Below, in pieces: positions 61,475-64,000 of a stretch of DNA of 64,000 nt; position 1 is the stretch's first letter; every line of letters starts with the position of its first letter. The notes under the pieces are model-generated. The model was not told where the DNA came from. It made no database searches and saw nothing but the letters and a program-made list of their open reading frames with translations. The DNA comes from AC-43 sp963728855. Lineage in GTDB: Bacteria; Actinomycetota; Actinomycetes; Mycobacteriales; Micromonosporaceae. A program made the position numbers and the translations under genes. Location: NCBI GenBank assembly GCA_963728855.1, contig CAVSLN010000011.1:62001-126000 (forward strand). Direction: 5' to 3'.

Positions 61475-61858
61475 GTGCTGACGTCGACACCGTTCGCTGC
61501 CCAGCCGGGGCGCCCGGTCAGCCACATGGTCACGCTGTCCGGCACCGGTAACGGCACGGTCGCGGACGTACGGGTGACATTCACGACGACCGTCGGCCTC
61601 GACGGCGTGACGGCCAGCGCGAGCCGGGGAGCCTGCCAGGTCGTGACGGCGCTGACCGTGGTGTGCCAGCTCGGCGACGTGAGCTTCCCAGGGGAGGGCG
61701 CCGCTCCGACGGTGACGGTCACCGGAACGCTCCACCCGGGTACGGCGCCCGGCACGCTGGTGCAGAACCTGGTCACCGTCACCTCGGCAGCGCCCGATGC
61801 CGACCCGACCAACAGCCGGCCAGCCGGGGGTTCCTTGAGCGCGGTAGCGGCCCGGTGA
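61475..61858 (+). CDS. DUF11-like secreted-domain fragment, signal peptide apparently interrupted
   Basis: A 127-residue frame from GTG 61475 with one DUF11-like immunoglobulin-type repeat (GRPVSHMVTLSGTGNGTVAD, TVTVTGTLHPGTAPGTLVQN, DADPTNSRPA). Such domains are always exported, yet this frame lacks a signal peptide. In the same frame directly upstream, after an in-frame TAG at 61430, lies RRPAVVGVVAALAG, a typical signal-peptide core. So an amber codon seems to split the signal peptide from the domain. The gene may be decayed or mis-sequenced. It lies between the kinase and cupin genes. Confidence 0.5.
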   Translation: MLTSTPFAAQPGRPVSHMVTLSGTGNGTVADVRVTFTTTVGLDGVTASASRGACQVVTALTVVCQLGDVSFPGEGAAPTVTVTGTLHPGTAPGTLVQNLVTVTSAAPDADPTNSRPAGGSLSAVAAR

Positions 61859-61915
61859 CGGTCTGCCGTGCTGGCGCGTGGCGGGCCCGGTTACATTGCA
61901 CGGCAGGAGGGGCAG

Positions 61916-62344
61916 ATGTCAGAGAACACCGCAACCGCCGTGCGTGTCGTCCGGCCGGTAGGCGACCACCTGGGACGGCAGGGACTGACCTACTTCGACG
62001 GGGTGTCGGCGGAGACGGTCGGCTCAGCCGGTCTGTGCCTGCACCGGCTCGTCGTACCGCCTGGCGGCCGCGCGAAGGCGCACCGGCACGCCCATCACGA
62101 GTCGGCGATCTACGTACTGGACGGCGAGGTGCGGGTGTGGTGGGGCGACGCCCTTGAGCACAGCGTGGTGGTGCGGGGCGGGGACTTCGTGTACATCCCA
62201 CCCGGCGTGGCCCACGTACCGGTCAACCTCAGTGACAGCGAGCCGGCCACGGCTCTGGTGGCCCGCACCGATCCGAACGAACAGGAAAGCGTCGTACTCC
62301 TGCCCGAACTCGACGCGTTGCCGCACCTGCACACCGGCCACTGA
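61916..62344 (+). CDS. Cupin-domain protein
   Basis: A 142-residue single cupin. Metal-binding motif 1 appears as KAHRHAHHESAIYVLDGEVR (two or three His and a Glu); motif 2 is GDFVYIPPGVAHVPVN (Pro-rich with His). It should hold a divalent metal; the substrate is unknown. ATG at 61916 has an excellent AGGAGGGG site three to ten bases upstream. A single gene, followed by a short GC-rich tandem repeat. Confidence 0.9.
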   Translation: MSENTATAVRVVRPVGDHLGRQGLTYFDGVSAETVGSAGLCLHRLVVPPGGRAKAHRHAHHESAIYVLDGEVRVWWGDALEHSVVVRGGDFVYIPPGVAHVPVNLSDSEPATALVARTDPNEQESVVLLPELDALPHLHTGH

Positions 62345-62360
62345 CCGCAGCCGTCAGTGG

Positions 62361-62407
62361 GCGGTGGCGCAGACGCGGTGGTGGCGCAGACGCGGTGGTG
62401 GCGCGGA
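62361..62407. repeat. Short 17-base tandem repeat
   Basis: About 2.8 copies of GCGGTGGTGGCGCAGAC: a shortened copy at 62361-62374, a complete one at 62375-62391 and most of a third at 62392-62407. It lies between the convergent cupin and NlpC/P60 genes. Confidence 0.8.
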
Positions 62408-62429
62408 AGCGGCGCATCCGCGAGCTGGT

Positions 62430-63427
62430 TCAGCCTGGGCGACGGAAGCCGGCGACGGGCATGTAGGTCTTGTCGAGTTCCGCCATGCGGACATAGTCGC
62501 CAGTGTGGGGTGCGTGCACGGTCCAGCCACCGCCGACGTACATGCCCATGTGGTGCAGGTCGGAGTAGTAGAAAACCAGATCGCCGGGGCGTAGCTGGGC
62601 GCGGGTGACGGGCTTGCCATCGTTCCATTGCCAGCCGGTGTAGTGCCCGAGCGTGACGCCGACCGACGCCCACGCCGCGAGGGTGAGGCCGGAGCAGTCG
62701 TAGCCGCCCGGTCCGGCCGCGCCCCAGACATACGGCTTGCCGATCAGCGAGCACGCCTTCTTCGCGGCCTGGCTGCCCTTGTCGCCGTAGTACTCCATCG
62801 GACAGGCCACCGGCCGCAGGTTCCCGGCGGCCTGCCCCGACGAGCCGTACGCCGCCAGGCGCAGCTTCTGCAGCTGGTCGAGCTGGGTCTCGATGGTGTT
62901 CTTCTTGCCGGCCAGGTCGGCATCCTGGGCAGCCAGCTGAGCCCGGAGGTCATCAAGCGGCTTCTTCTGGGCGGCGTACGTGTCGCGCAACTGCGAGGCG
63001 GCGGCCACCTGGGCAGCTGCCCCCGGGCCAGCTGGTCGAGGGTGGTGAGCTGGTTGGCGAACGTGGCCGGGCTGCCCGCCTGCAGCAGCGCGGTCAGCCG
63101 GGAACCCGGGCCGCTCTTGTACAGCTGCGCCGAGATCGTACCGACCCTGCTCATCGCCAGGTCGACCTGCATCTGCAACGGGTCCATCTGCTTCTGCAAC
63201 GCGTCGACCTTGCCCTGCGTGTCCTTCAGCTGGCCGTGGACCTTGTTGTACTGCTCGATGGTCGGTTCGAGCTTGTTCCACGCGTCGTTGATCTGGCTCT
63301 CGATCTCGGCCGGCGACGGGGTCGCCTTAGCCGGCAGGCCGGGCGCCATGACGAGAACGGCGGCGACGACGGCCACACACCACGCGAGAAGGCGCGGACG
63401 GGCCGGCCGCAGCGTAGCTGATGCCAC
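62430..63427 (-). pseudogene. NlpC/P60 peptidoglycan hydrolase (RipA-like) with one frameshift
   Basis: A secreted cell-wall endopeptidase of about 331 residues when read across one shift. GTG 63427 (AAGGAG seven bases upstream) begins a signal peptide ending near APGLPAKA. A long coiled coil follows (INDAWNKLEPTIEQYNKVHG, VDALQKQMDPLQMQVDLAMS). Near 63020 the frame must shift by one base in a run of five G (minus strand; six would restore it), after which AAAQVAAASQLRDTYAAQ and a second coiled coil lead to NlpC/P60: catalytic Cys in GYDCSGLTLAAW, His in HMGMYVGGG and HAPHTGDYV. All catalytic residues are present. A c-di-AMP riboswitch precedes the gene. The shift may be a sequencing error. 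Confidence 0.85.
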
Positions 63428-63450
63428 GCGGTGGCTCCTTCTTCCTCGTG

Positions 63451-63574
63451 GCCGCTTACCGGGTTAGCTGACGGGTTCGGGCGGGAAGGCGCGCCCTACC
63501 GCGAGCGGTGACGCTCACAGATTCACCCCAGGCACCTGGGTCCCCGATTCGCCTCACTACGGCGACTCAGCGGC
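63451..63574 (-). ncRNA. c-di-AMP (ydaO-type) riboswitch upstream of the NlpC/P60 gene
   Basis: In the minus-strand leader of the NlpC/P60 gene I see the conserved ydaO blocks: GGGGACCCAGG followed by TGGGGTGAATCTGTGAGC, then TAGGGCGCGCC, CCCGAACCCGTCAGCTAACC and GGTAAGCGGCC. The closing helix pairs GCCGCT (63574-63569) with AGCGGC (63456-63451). The riboswitch ends about 25 bases before the start codon, leaving room for the AAGGAG site. In actinobacteria this riboswitch commonly controls wall hydrolases such as Rpf and NlpC/P60 enzymes, turning them off when c-di-AMP is high. Confidence 0.85.
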
Positions 63575-64000
63575 GCCTGGCACGCGGCGAGCAGGTCAGC
63601 AAGCCTGATGACGCGCCGGACGGACTCCGACGGTAGTGACGCTGACATTGTCGACACAAGACGGGTTCTACTATTCGGGATAGTACGCCTCGCGGCATGG
63701 GATATTGGTGGACCGAACCGATGGTTGATGAGGCATTACTGCGTCCTGTCCCCGCACGGGCGCAGATAGTGAGAACCCGCAGACATAGCCGCGCGACTAT
63801 CTGTGCGTGACGATGCAGGCGCGCTCGGCATCGGGCCGGCACCGTGTGGCGTCACGGGCAGGCGGGAGACCACACGCCCGCCGAGACCCTCGCCATGGGC
63901 ATTGATGGTGTCATTGAGCTCGCGCGGGATGTGGCCCAGGGAGTCCTGGTGACGACGCCGGCGCGGCTCAGCAACGGTACGGGTGGGCTGTCCATGGCGG
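63575..64000. other. Right-edge region, 426 bases, no certain gene
   Basis: It should contain the promoter of the riboswitch transcript (minus strand). A perfect dyad TACTAT-TCGGG-ATAGTA lies at 63669-63685 in an AT-richer patch about 100 bases upstream of the riboswitch. At the far right a plus-strand frame from ATG 63895 runs off the window (MGIDGVIELARDVAQG...), but it has no ribosome site and a mixed third-position pattern. A minus-strand frame across the same bases is also open. I call neither a gene. Confidence 0.4.

Noticed and set aside
63895..64000. A plus-strand frame MGIDGVIELARDVAQG running off the right edge
   Set aside because: No ribosome site, weak third-position bias in the first codons, and an equally open minus-strand frame; too short to decide.

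Overview
The window is high-GC actinomycete chromosomal DNA. Strong third-position G/C bias, frequent GTG starts, many 4-base ATGA overlaps and abundant GTAC-rich codons suggest the Micromonosporaceae (Actinoplanes/Micromonospora relatives). This is an inference from composition and gene content; no rRNA or tRNA gene is present to fix the taxon. No phage, insertion sequence, CRISPR array or tRNA gene was found.

Layout. 1-2.3 kb: edge of an unknown gene, dodecin, MFS exporter. 3.1-8.2 kb: a complete livFGHMK branched-chain amino-acid-type ABC importer ending in a strong terminator. 8.3-10.2 kb: an ECF sigma factor fused through a zinc motif and a membrane segment to an extracellular GH128-like hydrolase. 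10.3-17 kb: small metabolic and membrane genes and a GH15 gene reduced to its two ends. 17-18.9 kb: a frameshifted CHRD protein and a COG4315 lipoprotein, divergent from two matching ECF-type promoters. 19-21.2 kb: diguanylate cyclase and an MshC/CysRS-like ligase. 22.7-28.3 kb: five same-strand cell-envelope genes (acyltransferase, CapA, fold-type II PLP enzyme, VanX-like dipeptidase, D-Ala-D-X ligase), four of them or more joined by 4-base overlaps. 28.8-36 kb: debranching enzyme with a GlxA/AraC regulator, DUF350 membrane protein, XRE regulator, ricin-lectin protein. 36.1-38.7 kb: HhH-GPD protein, RtcB RNA ligase and archease. 39.1-41.6 kb: Rieske/DUF2231 protein and small proteins. 41.6-47.7 kb: divergent secreted GH95-like and GH87-like hydrolases. 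47.7-54.2 kb: MacAB-type efflux operon with its own lipoprotein, divergent from an OmpR/HK two-component system. 54.1-64 kb: LD-carboxypeptidase, esterase, nitroreductase, HtpG, a GyrB-like protein without its catalytic base, a PknB-type kinase, cupin, and an NlpC/P60 hydrolase preceded by a c-di-AMP (ydaO) riboswitch.

How the genes work together. Cell envelope and secreted glycan chemistry dominate: the D-Ala-D-X ligase/VanX operon, the LD-carboxypeptidase, the riboswitch-controlled NlpC/P60 enzyme, the sigma-GH fusion and several secreted glycosidases. The most promising candidates for something undescribed are the one-protein sigma/anti-sigma/sensor fusion and the Van-like operon that carries a serine racemase/dehydratase-type PLP enzyme instead of VanH or VanT.

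Caution. Three otherwise well-preserved genes (CHRD, GH87, NlpC/P60) are broken only by single-base indels in short G/C runs. These may be assembly errors and not real pseudogenes; the raw reads would decide.
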